Source: DASVFB01 sp963766345 (GTDB lineage: Bacteria > Actinomycetota > Thermoleophilia > Gaiellales > Gaiellaceae). Taken from it: a DNA stretch of 64,000 nucleotides. Below, piece after piece: positions 7,458 through 15,898 of the stretch (the stretch's first letter is position 1; each line of letters begins with the position of its first letter). The stretch spans positions 186,001 through 250,000 of the forward strand of contig CAVXZL010000012.1 in assembly GCA_963766345.1 (NCBI GenBank), given 5' to 3'. The position numbers and the translations under genes are program-made. The notes below the pieces were generated by a model. That model searched no databases, was not told the origin of the DNA, and saw only the letters and a list, made by a program, of their open reading frames with translations.

Positions 7458-8411
7458 ATGAACGCGGATAAGGCGATGAAGCCGATGCTCCCCAAGACAT
7501 TCGTGGCCGGGCTCGTCGCAACGACCGTGCTCGCCGCCTCGGCCTCCGCGGGCGGCATGTCCCCGCGCGCCGCCTCGGTGACTCTCGGCGCGCCGGTGCG
7601 GCACCTCGCGGCCGACGCCGGCGGCGCCGCCGTCCACACGCAGGCCGGCGTGGGCTGCGACACGATCCTGCTCTGGCTGCCTCCGGCGACGCCGGCGAAG
7701 GTGGCGACGCAGAACTGCCAGCAGCCGAGCACCGGTGCAGCCGTCACGTCGCTCGCCCTCCACGGCAGGCGTCCGGCGTGGGCCGGGTACGCAGGCGGCA
7801 ACTATCGCGAGTTCACCGTCTCGACGACGCTCCGGGGCCGCGCGACGTTCGTCAGCTTGTTCCCCGTCCTCGTCGACGACTCGGCGGCGGTGCACTGGCG
7901 AGTCGCTCCCGGTGGCGCGCCCCTCGCGTTCGAGCAGGACGGCTCCGTCTGGCGCATCGTGCCGGTCGGCGGCCGGACGTGCCCGCACCCGTACTTCGCC
8001 AAGGCGTGCGTCAAGGTGCCGGCGACCGGGACGCTCCTGGGCGTCGGCGGCGGACGGCTCCTCCTCCGCGACGGCGGCACGATCTCCCTCGTGCGGCAGG
8101 ACGGCAGCGTCGTGCGAACGTACGCCGATGCGCCACAGGCGGCGACCGACGGCGCGGTCGTCGTCGAGCTCGCGAACGGCAAGCTGACGAGCGGGACGCG
8201 CAGCTTCACCGTGCCGAAGAGCTCGCACCTCGTGGGCACGAGGCGCGGCCTCGCGGCGGTGACGTCCGGCCGGACGACGATCGTCATCCGCCTTCGCGAC
8301 GGTCGCAGGCGCACGCTCGCCGGCTCGGTCGCCGCGCTCTCCGACGTCGGGCTCTACACGGCGACCGGCAGGCGCCTGACTTTCACGCCGGCCGCCGCGC
8401 TCGGCCTCTGA
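7458..8411 (+). CDS. Secreted beta-rich (propeller-like) protein
   Basis: This protein of about 317 residues has a signal peptide (LPKTFVAGLVATTVLAASASAGG) and a mature part built of short beta-strand repeats such as GGRLLLRDGGTISLVRQDGSVV, resembling a degenerate beta-propeller. Four cysteines lie in two pairs (GCDTI and NCQQP; GGRTCPH and KACVKV). There is no catalytic motif I recognise. The start could be ATG 7458, 7476 or 7485; the last two place the signal sequence more typically. It probably functions outside the cell, role unknown. Confidence 0.7.
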   Translation: MNADKAMKPMLPKTFVAGLVATTVLAASASAGGMSPRAASVTLGAPVRHLAADAGGAAVHTQAGVGCDTILLWLPPATPAKVATQNCQQPSTGAAVTSLALHGRRPAWAGYAGGNYREFTVSTTLRGRATFVSLFPVLVDDSAAVHWRVAPGGAPLAFEQDGSVWRIVPVGGRTCPHPYFAKACVKVPATGTLLGVGGGRLLLRDGGTISLVRQDGSVVRTYADAPQAATDGAVVVELANGKLTSGTRSFTVPKSSHLVGTRRGLAAVTSGRTTIVIRLRDGRRRTLAGSVAALSDVGLYTATGRRLTFTPAAALGL

Positions 8412-8550
8412 GCGCGCGACAGCTCTGACGGAAAACCGACGTCGAGACGGCGCATCTCCGCCGTACGTCGTGCGGCTGGCTCACTGCCCATCGGCCTTCG
8501 ACCGAGCGAGGCTCTCTGGACTCGACTACTCGGAGAAGGAGCCCATTGAA

Positions 8551-9240
8551 ATGATCAGGTCGAAGTTCAACAGCATCGTCGCCGTGACGGCGCTCGTGGT
8601 CGCCGTGCTGGGCGCGACGCCGCTCGGTCACGCCGCCGGCCGCGTTCTGCTGCCGAGCAACTCGGTCGGCGCCTCGCAGCTCAGGAAGAGCGCCGTGACG
8701 AGCCTCAAGGTCAAGGACGGATCGCTGCTCGCCGCCGACTTCAAGTCCGGCCAGCTCCCCGCGGGTGCGCCGGGCGCGACGGGCGAGGCGGGACCGGTGG
8801 GGCCGAAGGGCGAGCCCGGGCCGCAGGGGCCTGCCGGCGTGCCGGGCGCGCCGGGGCCGAAGGGCGATACCGGCGACACGGGTGCTACCGGCGCTACCGG
8901 CGTTGCGGGCACCGCCGGCGCGACCGGGCCGAAGGGCGACAAGGGCGATCCCGGCCCGAGCGCCGGAGCGACCGCCGTCATTCGCAGGTCGAACCACGTG
9001 GTCGCGGCCGGCGCGGACGGCTGGTGGCACGCCGACTGTCTCGCAGGCGAGCGCGCGACCGGCGGCGGCGCGATGTTCAGCGACGTCCTTCCCGGCGACG
9101 CGATCGAGATGAGCCGTCCGATCGACGCCTCCTGGGTGACCGCGACCGGCGGCGTCCCGATCGGCTGGCTCGCCTACGCGCACAACGGCGGCGCATCGGA
9201 TCGGATGCTCTACGTAACGGTCGTCTGCGTCGCGAGTTGA
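8551..9240 (+). CDS. Secreted collagen-like Gly-X-Y repeat protein
   Basis: This 229-residue protein has an AAGGAG ribosome-binding site about nine bases before the ATG. A signal peptide (ending GHAAG) is followed by an N-terminal module with NSVGASQLRKSAVTSLKVKDGSL, then about 22 Gly-X-Y triplets (residues about 70-137) containing PKGD, PKGE and TGATGA units, and a C-terminal globular domain with two cysteines. Bacterial collagen-like proteins form triple helices stabilised by charged and Thr-rich triplets. This N-module plus collagen layout is familiar from thermoleophilic actinobacteria. It is likely exported; a surface or spore-like role is speculation. Confidence 0.88.
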   Translation: MIRSKFNSIVAVTALVVAVLGATPLGHAAGRVLLPSNSVGASQLRKSAVTSLKVKDGSLLAADFKSGQLPAGAPGATGEAGPVGPKGEPGPQGPAGVPGAPGPKGDTGDTGATGATGVAGTAGATGPKGDKGDPGPSAGATAVIRRSNHVVAAGADGWWHADCLAGERATGGGAMFSDVLPGDAIEMSRPIDASWVTATGGVPIGWLAYAHNGGASDRMLYVTVVCVAS

Positions 9241-9249
9241 TTTCTCGTC

Positions 9250-9282
9250 GAGGCGGCGGGTCTCAAGAAGGCTCGCCGCCTC
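9250..9282. terminator. Hairpin between convergent genes
   Basis: GAGGCGGCG (9250-9258) pairs with CGCCGCCTC (9274-9282) just after the collagen-like gene stop. It overlaps the last codons of the opposing 50-residue gene and could end transcription from both sides. Confidence 0.5.
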
Positions 9283-9415
9283 CACTGCGGAGAAGCTTGT
9301 AGGTCAGGACCGACGCTCCGATCCCGACAACGGTCGCGGTGACGAGCGCACGCATCCGCCCCGGGCGCTCACCCGCGAGCTTCTCTCCGACCGTCTCGGC
9401 TGCGCTCGACGCCAT
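9263..9415 (-). CDS. Small single-span membrane protein, 50 residues
   Basis: The protein starts MASSAAETVGEKLAGERPGR and continues with one hydrophobic segment (ALVTATVVGIGASVLTYKLL) and a short polar end. It resembles the small actinobacterial proteins with a polar head and a single C-terminal helix often found alone or after metabolic genes. The ATG lies 23 bases after the ureohydrolase stop in the same direction, so it is probably the last gene of the decarboxylase operon. Function unknown; existence is supported by composition and position only. Confidence 0.55.
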   Translation of the reverse strand: MASSAAETVGEKLAGERPGRMRALVTATVVGIGASVLTYKLLRSGGGEPS

Positions 9416-9438
9416 CACGTCGTTCAACGACCGGGACT

Positions 9439-10404
9439 TCAGATCCGGGTGCGGCGGAGCGCGAGCCCGGTGAGGATCTCGCGCACGATGCGCTCGGCGA
9501 CGAGCGCGGTGATGTCGGTCGAACCGACGGCGGTGGGGATGACCTCGACGACGTCTGCGCCGACGAGCTCGAGGCGCTCGGCGAGCTCCCGGCATGCGCG
9601 CAGCAGGTCACCGCTCGTCATCCCGCCCGGCTCGGGCGTGCCCGTCCCCGGCGCGAACGCGGGATCGAGCACGTCGACGTCGACCGACAGGAACACCGGC
9701 CCGGCGCCCACGATCTCCACCGTCCGCTCGACGACCGCGTCGATGCCGAGGGCGCGGACGTCGTGCATGAAGAACGCCGTGATCCCACGCTCGCGCTGCC
9801 ACGCGAACTCCGCCTCGCCCGGCCAGTATCCGCGCAGGCCGATCTGGACGTAGCGCGTCGGATCCACGATCCCTGCCTCGACGAGCCGGTACATCGGGGT
9901 GCCGTGCGAATGCTCGACGCCGAACACCTCGGTGCCGGTGTCCGTGTGCGTGTCGAAGTGCACGAGGCCGACGGCGCCGTGCGGTGCCGCGCAGGCGCGG
10001 ATGTCCGGCTCGGCGATCGAATGGTCGCCGCCCAGGACGATCGGCAGGGAACCCGCCGCGACCGCCTCGCCGACGGTGCGCTCGATCGCCTCGTGCGTCT
10101 TCACCGGATCGGCCGGGATCACGGGCGCGTCGCCGAAGTCGACGACCTTCAGCACCTTCGTCGCGTCGATGCCGGCTTCCAGGTGCGGCCCCGGCGGGCA
10201 GCTCGCGGCGCGGATCGCGCGCGGGCCGAAGCGCGCGCCCGGACGGTCCGAGACGAGGTCGTCGGTCGGAGCGCCGACGATCGCGACGTCCACGCCCGCG
10301 AGCTCGTCGGCGTTCTGCGTGTACGGCAGGCCCGCGTACGTGAGCAGCCCCGCATAGTCCGGCTTGTCGCCGAGGTCGCCCCAGCGCTCGAGCGGATCGA
10401 TCAC
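9439..10404 (-). CDS. Arginase-family ureohydrolase (agmatinase-like)
   Basis: This 321-residue Mn-dependent hydrolase would release urea from a guanidino compound. All metal-site motifs of the arginase/agmatinase fold are present: GGDHS, HFDTHTD (usually DAHxD; here Thr replaces Ala) and SVDVDVLDP. The GTG start overlaps the decarboxylase stop (GTGA). With a decarboxylase upstream and homospermidine synthase across the divergent promoter, conversion of agmatine to putrescine is the most economical reading. Guanidinobutyrase or another guanidine hydrolase cannot be excluded, because substrate loops are not diagnostic by eye. Confidence 0.85.
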   Translation of the reverse strand: MIDPLERWGDLGDKPDYAGLLTYAGLPYTQNADELAGVDVAIVGAPTDDLVSDRPGARFGPRAIRAASCPPGPHLEAGIDATKVLKVVDFGDAPVIPADPVKTHEAIERTVGEAVAAGSLPIVLGGDHSIAEPDIRACAAPHGAVGLVHFDTHTDTGTEVFGVEHSHGTPMYRLVEAGIVDPTRYVQIGLRGYWPGEAEFAWQRERGITAFFMHDVRALGIDAVVERTVEIVGAGPVFLSVDVDVLDPAFAPGTGTPEPGGMTSGDLLRACRELAERLELVGADVVEVIPTAVGSTDITALVAERIVREILTGLALRRTRI

Positions 10405-12284
10405 GTCGGGCTCACGCGCAAACGCTCGCGCGCGGCGCGCTCGATCGCCCGCTCGACGTCCTCGTTCGAGCGCACGAGCTCGTTGAGCGCGTCGCACGGC
10501 ACGCGCAGCAGCCGCACGTCGGATGCAGCGGTCACGGTCGCGAGCCGCGGATAGCCGAAGCCGCTCCCCCAGTCGAGCGCCGCCAGCTCGCCGAAGAACT
10601 CGCCCGGACCGAGCTCGCGGATCCGCTCGCCCTCGACGCTCACGTCGACGGTCCCGGCGAGCACGACGTAGAAGTCCTTCGACGCGTCCCACTGCGCGAC
10701 GATCGTCTCGCCGCCGGCCGCCTCGCACAGCTCGGTGGAACGCGCGAGCCGCTCCAGCTCGTCCGGTCGCAGCGAGCGGAAGATCGGCAGGCGCTCGAGG
10801 TCGGCGACGCCGGACTCGGCGCCGGCGAGCCAGCTGCGCGCGACGTCCGGATGCCGTTCGTAGACCGTCGCAGTCGGTGCGGCCTCGACCTCCGTCCGCT
10901 CGAGGAAGGCGATCACGCGCTCGACATGCTCCCACTCCGTCGCGTGCCCGAGGACACACATGCGCAGCACGTATCCGCCACCGACACGTGTCGACGAGAT
11001 GAGGCCGATGCCGCTGCGCTCGAGCTCCGCGACGAGCGCCGCGTTGAGGCGGTCCTCCTCGTCGTCTTCGCAGTCGAAGCGGCGCCGGAAGCACACGACC
11101 GACAGCGACGGCGCAACCGCGAGCTCGAGCGTCGGCGACTCGTCGATCCGCCTCCGCGCTGCTTCTGCGAGGTCGAGGCAGCGGTCGATCGTCGCGGAGA
11201 AGGCGTCGACGCCGAACGCGCACAGCGACAGCCACACCTTGAGCGCGCGTGACGTGCGTGTCAGCTGGATGCCGAGATCGGCGAGGTTCACCTCGTCCGT
11301 CTCCGGGATCGCGTCGTGAAGGTATGCGGGCGTCATCTCGAACGCGCGGCGGAGCAGCGTGCGGTCGCGGACGAGCAGGCAGCCGCACTCGTACGGCTGG
11401 TAGAGCCACTTGTGCGGGTCGAGGGTGATCGAGTCCGCGCGGCCAATTCCGTCGAGCGCGCGCCGTCCGCGGTCCGTCAGCACCGCGAAGCCGCCGTACG
11501 CCGCGTCGACGTGCAACCACAGCCCGTAGGCGTCGCACACCTCTCGCAGCTCCGGCAGCGGGTCGATCACGCCGGTGTTCGTCGCGCCGCCGTTCGCAGT
11601 GACGAAAAAGGGCATGCGTCCTGCGCGCGTGTCCGCCTCGATCGCCCGGCGCAGGGTGTCAGCGGAGAGGCGGCAGTCGGCGGCGACCGGCAGCACGCGA
11701 ACCTGATCCGGGCGGAAGCCGAGGACGCGGCCGCCGCGTGCGAGCGACGAGTGCGCCTGGTCGGAGACGTACGCGACAAGGCGGTCGTTCATCGCGCCGA
11801 CGACCGACTCGCGTGCGACGGCGAGCGCCGTCATGTTCGCGGCCGAGCCGCCGCTGAGCAGCGTCCCACCGGCGCTCTCCGGCAGCCCGACCCAGTCGCG
11901 GAACCAGTCGAGCACCTGGAGCTCGAGCTGCGTCGGGCCGGCGGCCTCCATCCACGAGCCGGCGTAGACGTTGCACGCGCTCGCGATGAAGTCGCCGAGC
12001 GCCCCCGGCCACGTGCCGGCGAACGGGACGAACGCGAAAAAGGCCGGGTGCTCGCCGCGGCTCGTGAACGGGAGCACGTCGTCACCGAGCTTGCGCAGCA
12101 GCTCGTCGAACGGCTGCGGCTCCGCGGGCGGCGGTCCCGAGATCCGCGCGCGCATCTCGGCGGGAGTCGCGCGCCTCAGCGGCGGCGCGGACTCGTCCAG
12201 CAGCCGGTCGACGAGCATGTCGACGGTCCGATAGCCGAGCTCGCGCATCTTCTCGGCGTCGAGCGCAAGCCGATCCCCCCTCAC
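10401..12284 (-). CDS. Group II PLP decarboxylase fused to cNMP-binding domain
   Basis: This 627-residue fusion has residues about 1-480 as a fold-type I PLP decarboxylase of the aromatic-amino-acid/glutamate/diaminobutyrate group: SGGSAANMTAL, SDQAHSSL, HVDAAYGG and the PLP lysine in DPHKWLYQPYECG. Residues about 500-620 form a cyclic-nucleotide-binding domain (LERLPIFRSL, then GEFFGEL and RLATV of the phosphate-binding cassette). The GTG 12284 start removes an unrelated upstream extension. The ureohydrolase starts in its stop codon. Decarboxylation probably feeds polyamine synthesis; the substrate (arginine, ornithine, diaminobutyrate or other) is not decided. Control of an amino-acid decarboxylase by cAMP or cGMP through a fused sensor would be unusual. 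Confidence 0.88.
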   Translation of the reverse strand: MRGDRLALDAEKMRELGYRTVDMLVDRLLDESAPPLRRATPAEMRARISGPPPAEPQPFDELLRKLGDDVLPFTSRGEHPAFFAFVPFAGTWPGALGDFIASACNVYAGSWMEAAGPTQLELQVLDWFRDWVGLPESAGGTLLSGGSAANMTALAVARESVVGAMNDRLVAYVSDQAHSSLARGGRVLGFRPDQVRVLPVAADCRLSADTLRRAIEADTRAGRMPFFVTANGGATNTGVIDPLPELREVCDAYGLWLHVDAAYGGFAVLTDRGRRALDGIGRADSITLDPHKWLYQPYECGCLLVRDRTLLRRAFEMTPAYLHDAIPETDEVNLADLGIQLTRTSRALKVWLSLCAFGVDAFSATIDRCLDLAEAARRRIDESPTLELAVAPSLSVVCFRRRFDCEDDEEDRLNAALVAELERSGIGLISSTRVGGGYVLRMCVLGHATEWEHVERVIAFLERTEVEAAPTATVYERHPDVARSWLAGAESGVADLERLPIFRSLRPDELERLARSTELCEAAGGETIVAQWDASKDFYVVLAGTVDVSVEGERIRELGPGEFFGELAALDWGSGFGYPRLATVTAASDVRLLRVPCDALNELVRSNEDVERAIERAARERLRVSPT

Positions 12285-12330
12285 GCCTGAGAGGATGTCA
12301 CGCGAGTGGGGCGACGAAAAGGGGGCTCGG

Positions 12331-13782
12331 ATGACCGCATTCGGCGGGCGTATTCTCGTAATTGGGCTCGGCGCAGTATCGCGCTGCACGCTGCCGCTGC
12401 TGTTCGAGCACGTGCCAGCGGAACGGTCGCAGTACACGGTGCTCGACTTCGGCGACGTCGAGGCGAACGCGCGCTGGGTGAACGAGCAGGGTGCGCGGTT
12501 CTCGCACGAGCGGATCGAGCGCGACACCTACGCGGAGACACTCGGCCGGCACGTCGGCCCGGGCGACGTGATCGTCGACCTCGCGTGGAACATCGGCACG
12601 GCGGACATCCTCGAGTGGTGCCGCGCGAACGACGTCCGCTACGTCAACGCGTCGCTCGAGGTCTGGGATCCCTACGCCGACATGGCAGCGACGCCGCCGC
12701 CGGAGCGGACGCTGTACGCGCGGCACATGGAGCTGCGCGACCGCATCGCCCGGTGGGGCGACAACGACGGGCCGTCCGCAGTGCTCGACCACGGCGCGAA
12801 CCCCGGCCTCGTCTCGCACTTCACGAAGGCGGCGCTCGTCGACATCGCGGACGCCTGTCTCGACGAGGGCGTCGGCGACCGCGAGGCGATCGGCGCCGCG
12901 CGCGACGCCGAAGCGTGGAACACGCTCGCGCAGGCGCTCGGCGTGAAGACGATCCACATCTCGGAACGCGACACGCAGATCTCGAACGAGCCGAAGCGCG
13001 AGGACGAGTTCGTCAACACGTGGTCGGTCGCGGGCTTCCACGAGGAGGGGATCGCTCCGGCGGAGCTCGGCTGGGGAACGCACGAGCAGGAGCTGCCGAA
13101 ACTTGCGTTCACGCACGAGCACGGGCCGCGCAACCAGATCTGCCTGGCGCATCCCGGCTGCCGCACGTGGGTGCGCTCGTGGGTGCCGTGCGGCGACATC
13201 GTCGGCATGGTCATCCGCCACGGCGAGGCGTTCTCGATCTCCGAGGCGCTCACCGTCGAGGAGAACGGCGAGGCCGTCTACCGGCCGACCGTGCACTACG
13301 CGTACTGCCCCGCGGACGCCGCGATCGCGAGCCTGCACGAGCTGCACATGCGCGGGGACGAGCTGCAGCCGAAGCAGCGGATCATGAACGACGACATCGT
13401 CGACGGCCGCGACGAGCTCGGCGTGCTTCTGATGGGCCATCCGCTGACGTCGTGGTGGTACGGCTCGCTGCTCGACATCCACGAGGCGCGGAAGCTCGCG
13501 CCGCATCAGAACGCGACGACGCTGCAGGTCGCGGCGGCGATCCTCGGCGCGGTGCAGTGGCTGCTCGCGAACCCGCGGCGCGGCGTGCGCCTGCCGGACG
13601 AGCTGCCGCACGACGAGATCCTCGCGGCGGCGCGGCCGTACCTCGGGCCGATCGCGTCGCAGCGGTCGGACTGGACGCCGCTCCTGCGCTGGTCGGATCC
13701 GTTCGTCGGGTTCGGCCGGCCGCGGCCCGCGGACGAGGACGTCTGGCAGTTCTCGACGTTCCTCGTCCACGGGCCCGCATGA
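12331..13782 (+). CDS. hss: Homospermidine synthase
   Basis: This 483-residue NAD-dependent enzyme joins two putrescines, or putrescine and spermidine, into homospermidine. It has an N-terminal Rossmann fold (ILVIGLGAVSRCTLPLL), then VIVDLAWNIGTADIL, the family motif DHGANPGLVSHF, and WEVWDP/SWWYGSLL regions matching bacterial homospermidine synthases of about 480 residues. ATG 12331 has a GGGGG-type ribosome-binding site six bases upstream; ATG 12295 is an alternative but has no spacing for one. It diverges from the decarboxylase gene, and the next gene starts in its stop (ATGA). Identification is by overall pattern. Confidence 0.88.
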   Translation: MTAFGGRILVIGLGAVSRCTLPLLFEHVPAERSQYTVLDFGDVEANARWVNEQGARFSHERIERDTYAETLGRHVGPGDVIVDLAWNIGTADILEWCRANDVRYVNASLEVWDPYADMAATPPPERTLYARHMELRDRIARWGDNDGPSAVLDHGANPGLVSHFTKAALVDIADACLDEGVGDREAIGAARDAEAWNTLAQALGVKTIHISERDTQISNEPKREDEFVNTWSVAGFHEEGIAPAELGWGTHEQELPKLAFTHEHGPRNQICLAHPGCRTWVRSWVPCGDIVGMVIRHGEAFSISEALTVEENGEAVYRPTVHYAYCPADAAIASLHELHMRGDELQPKQRIMNDDIVDGRDELGVLLMGHPLTSWWYGSLLDIHEARKLAPHQNATTLQVAAAILGAVQWLLANPRRGVRLPDELPHDEILAAARPYLGPIASQRSDWTPLLRWSDPFVGFGRPRPADEDVWQFSTFLVHGPA

Positions 13783-15029
13783 GCGAGCTTCCGCCGGACG
13801 ACACGCCGTACTGGCTGCGCGGCGAGCAGCCGCTCGCGGGCTTCCGCTCGCAGCCGGCCCTCGAGGGCGAGGTGGACGTGCTCGTGATCGGCGCGGGGCT
13901 CACAGGAGCGTCGGCCGCTTACCACCTCGCGGGTCGCGGTGTGCGCGTCGCCGTCGTCGACACGGGCGATCCGGCGAACGAGGCGAGCGGGCGAAACGGC
14001 GGCAACTTCGAGCTTGTGCCGGAGAACTCGGTCGCCGAGTACCGCGGGCTCGTCGCCGAGCGCGCAAAGTTCGGCGCGGCGGACGCCGAGCAGCAGGCGT
14101 CGGCCGTGCTGCAGCTGACGCTGCGCAACCGCCGGCGGATGCGCGAGCTGATCGAGAGCGAGGGCATCGACTGCGACTACTGCCCTTCGGGCTGGATCTT
14201 CCTCGCGAATGACGACGCCGTCGAGCGCGGGCTCATCGAAGAGGCGCCGTTCCTCGAGCGCCACGGCGCACGTGTCGAGCTCTGGACGCCCGAGCAAGTG
14301 CGCAGCGAGCTCGGCTTCGTCACGCACCACCGCGCGCGCTTCCTGCCGGAGGACGGCAGCTACCACCCGTTCAAGTACGCGCGCGGCCTGCTCGAGCGCG
14401 CGGTGCGCCGAGGCGTCGAGCTGTACACGCGCCTACGCGTGCTCGAGCTCGGCGACGGCGTGACGACCGCCGAGGGGCACGTCGACGCACGCTGCGTCGT
14501 CGTCGCCACGAACGCTTTCACGCGCGAGCTGTTGCCCGAGTTGCCGATCGAGCCGTACCAGAGCCAAGTGACGGTCACCGAGGACGTCGAGGACCGGACG
14601 CGCGGCCGGATCGTCACTTCGGAGGACGGCCCGGTCTACTTCAACCAGCCGCGCGGCGGGCTGCGCGACGGCCGCGCGCCGCTCGTTTTCGGCGGCGGCG
14701 ACGACCGGCCCCTGGACGACCCGCGCTCGCGCCGGCGCTCCGAGCCTGTGCACCGGTTGCTGCTCGAGCACCGCGACCGCTACTTCCCCGAGCTCGAGGG
14801 CCGGGCGCCGTCGGCCGAATGGATCGGCCCGATGGGTTTCACGCCGGATCAGCTGCCGATGATCGGGGTCCTGCGCGAGAACCTCGTCGTCGCCGCCGGC
14901 TTCAACGGCTACGGCGGCAGCTACACCACGGCTGCCGGCGAGGCGGCCGCAGCGTTCGCGCTCACCGGCGAAACGCCATCGTGGCTCGACGCCGGGGTTT
15001 TCTCGCCAACCCGCTTCACACGCGGGTGA
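13779..15029 (+). CDS. DAO-family FAD oxidoreductase (amine oxidase-like)
   Basis: This 416-residue flavoprotein has the N-terminal dinucleotide motif VLVIGAGLTGASAAYHLAGRG and the DAO-family sequence EASGRNGGNFEL. The C-terminal FAD region reads AAGFNGYGGSYTTAAGEAAA. Relatives include gamma-glutamylputrescine oxidase, glycine/sarcosine oxidases and deaminating dehydrogenases. The ATGA overlap with hss suggests it acts on a polyamine or its derivative, or balances the pool. Its 3' end overlaps the convergent UV endonuclease gene by 14 bases. Family is certain; substrate is inferred. Confidence 0.82.
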   Translation: MSELPPDDTPYWLRGEQPLAGFRSQPALEGEVDVLVIGAGLTGASAAYHLAGRGVRVAVVDTGDPANEASGRNGGNFELVPENSVAEYRGLVAERAKFGAADAEQQASAVLQLTLRNRRRMRELIESEGIDCDYCPSGWIFLANDDAVERGLIEEAPFLERHGARVELWTPEQVRSELGFVTHHRARFLPEDGSYHPFKYARGLLERAVRRGVELYTRLRVLELGDGVTTAEGHVDARCVVVATNAFTRELLPELPIEPYQSQVTVTEDVEDRTRGRIVTSEDGPVYFNQPRGGLRDGRAPLVFGGGDDRPLDDPRSRRRSEPVHRLLLEHRDRYFPELEGRAPSAEWIGPMGFTPDQLPMIGVLRENLVVAAGFNGYGGSYTTAAGEAAAAFALTGETPSWLDAGVFSPTRFTRG

Positions 15030-15897
15030 GCAGCAGCTCGCGCGCACGCAGGACGGACTGCTCCTTGTCCTTGACCTCGAGGACGCAGTCGAGCGGCAGG
15101 TCGCCCACCGCGGCGGCGAACGCTGCGAACGGTTCGAGCTCGATCGTCTGAGCGTGAGCGCCCGGCCGCTTGCCGGGATCCTGCGTCGAGTAGTGCACCT
15201 CCTGACGGCCGTCGCCGTCGTCCCACGTCTCGCCGGCGGCGAGGACGACGTCGCGGACGGCGTCGCCGTCGAACGACGGCGCGAGCGAATGATGGAACGC
15301 GTCGAAGACGACGGGGATTCCGAGCGGCCCGGCGAGCTCGAGCACGCGGTCGAGCGGCCAGCGCTCGTCGTTCTCCAGCACGAGCCTCTCGCGCGCACCG
15401 TCGGACAGGCGACCGAACGCAGCCGCGAACCTGGCGCGCGCCGCCGCCGGATCGGCGGCTCCCGAGCCGACGTGCAGCACGATCTTGTGCGAACGGTCGA
15501 GTCCGAGCGCCGCGAGCAGCCGCTGGTGGTACTCGAGCTCCGCGATCGCCGCGGCCACCACGGCAGGCTGCGCCGACGACAGCACCGTGTACTGCCCGGG
15601 ATGCGTCGAGATCCGCGCGCCGGCGTCGGCGATCACGCGCGCGAGCTCGTCGAAGCGGTCCGCGAACTCGTCCCACCACGCGAGCGTGTTCACGGGATGC
15701 GACGCGAGCGGGATCAGGTTCGACGTGAGCCGGAAGACCGCAATGTCGTGCTCGGCGTTCCAGCGCAGGATCGCCTCGAGCGCGTCGAGGTTCTCGGCGA
15801 TCAGCTCGCGCAGGCGCTCGGGCGTCGCGTTCGCGAGCCGCACCGTGCGGGCGGACGAGGGCAGCTGCGTGTTGACGCAGGCGTAGCCGAGCCGCAC
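15016..15897 (-). CDS. uvsE: UV DNA damage endonuclease (UVDE)
   Basis: This 293-residue TIM-barrel nuclease nicks DNA 5' to UV photoproducts and starts an alternative excision repair. It shows VRLGYACVNTQLPSS at the N terminus, FRLTSNLIPLASHP, ISTHPGQYTVLSS, HVGSGAADP, LENDERWPL, DAFHHSL and DCVLEVKDKEQS. These carry the usual His and Glu/Asp metal ligands. GTG 15897 lies one base past the bicupin stop, so the pair is co-transcribed. A second UV repair system near the photolyase operon suits a sun-exposed soil organism. Confidence 0.9.
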   Translation of the reverse strand: MRLGYACVNTQLPSSARTVRLANATPERLRELIAENLDALEAILRWNAEHDIAVFRLTSNLIPLASHPVNTLAWWDEFADRFDELARVIADAGARISTHPGQYTVLSSAQPAVVAAAIAELEYHQRLLAALGLDRSHKIVLHVGSGAADPAAARARFAAAFGRLSDGARERLVLENDERWPLDRVLELAGPLGIPVVFDAFHHSLAPSFDGDAVRDVVLAAGETWDDGDGRQEVHYSTQDPGKRPGAHAQTIELEPFAAFAAAVGDLPLDCVLEVKDKEQSVLRARELLLTRV

Positions 15898-15898
15898 G

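Noticed and set aside
8770..8960. DNA tandem repeat in the collagen-like gene
   Set aside because: Periodicity of 9 bases follows from Gly-X-Y coding; codons vary, so it is a protein-level repeat.
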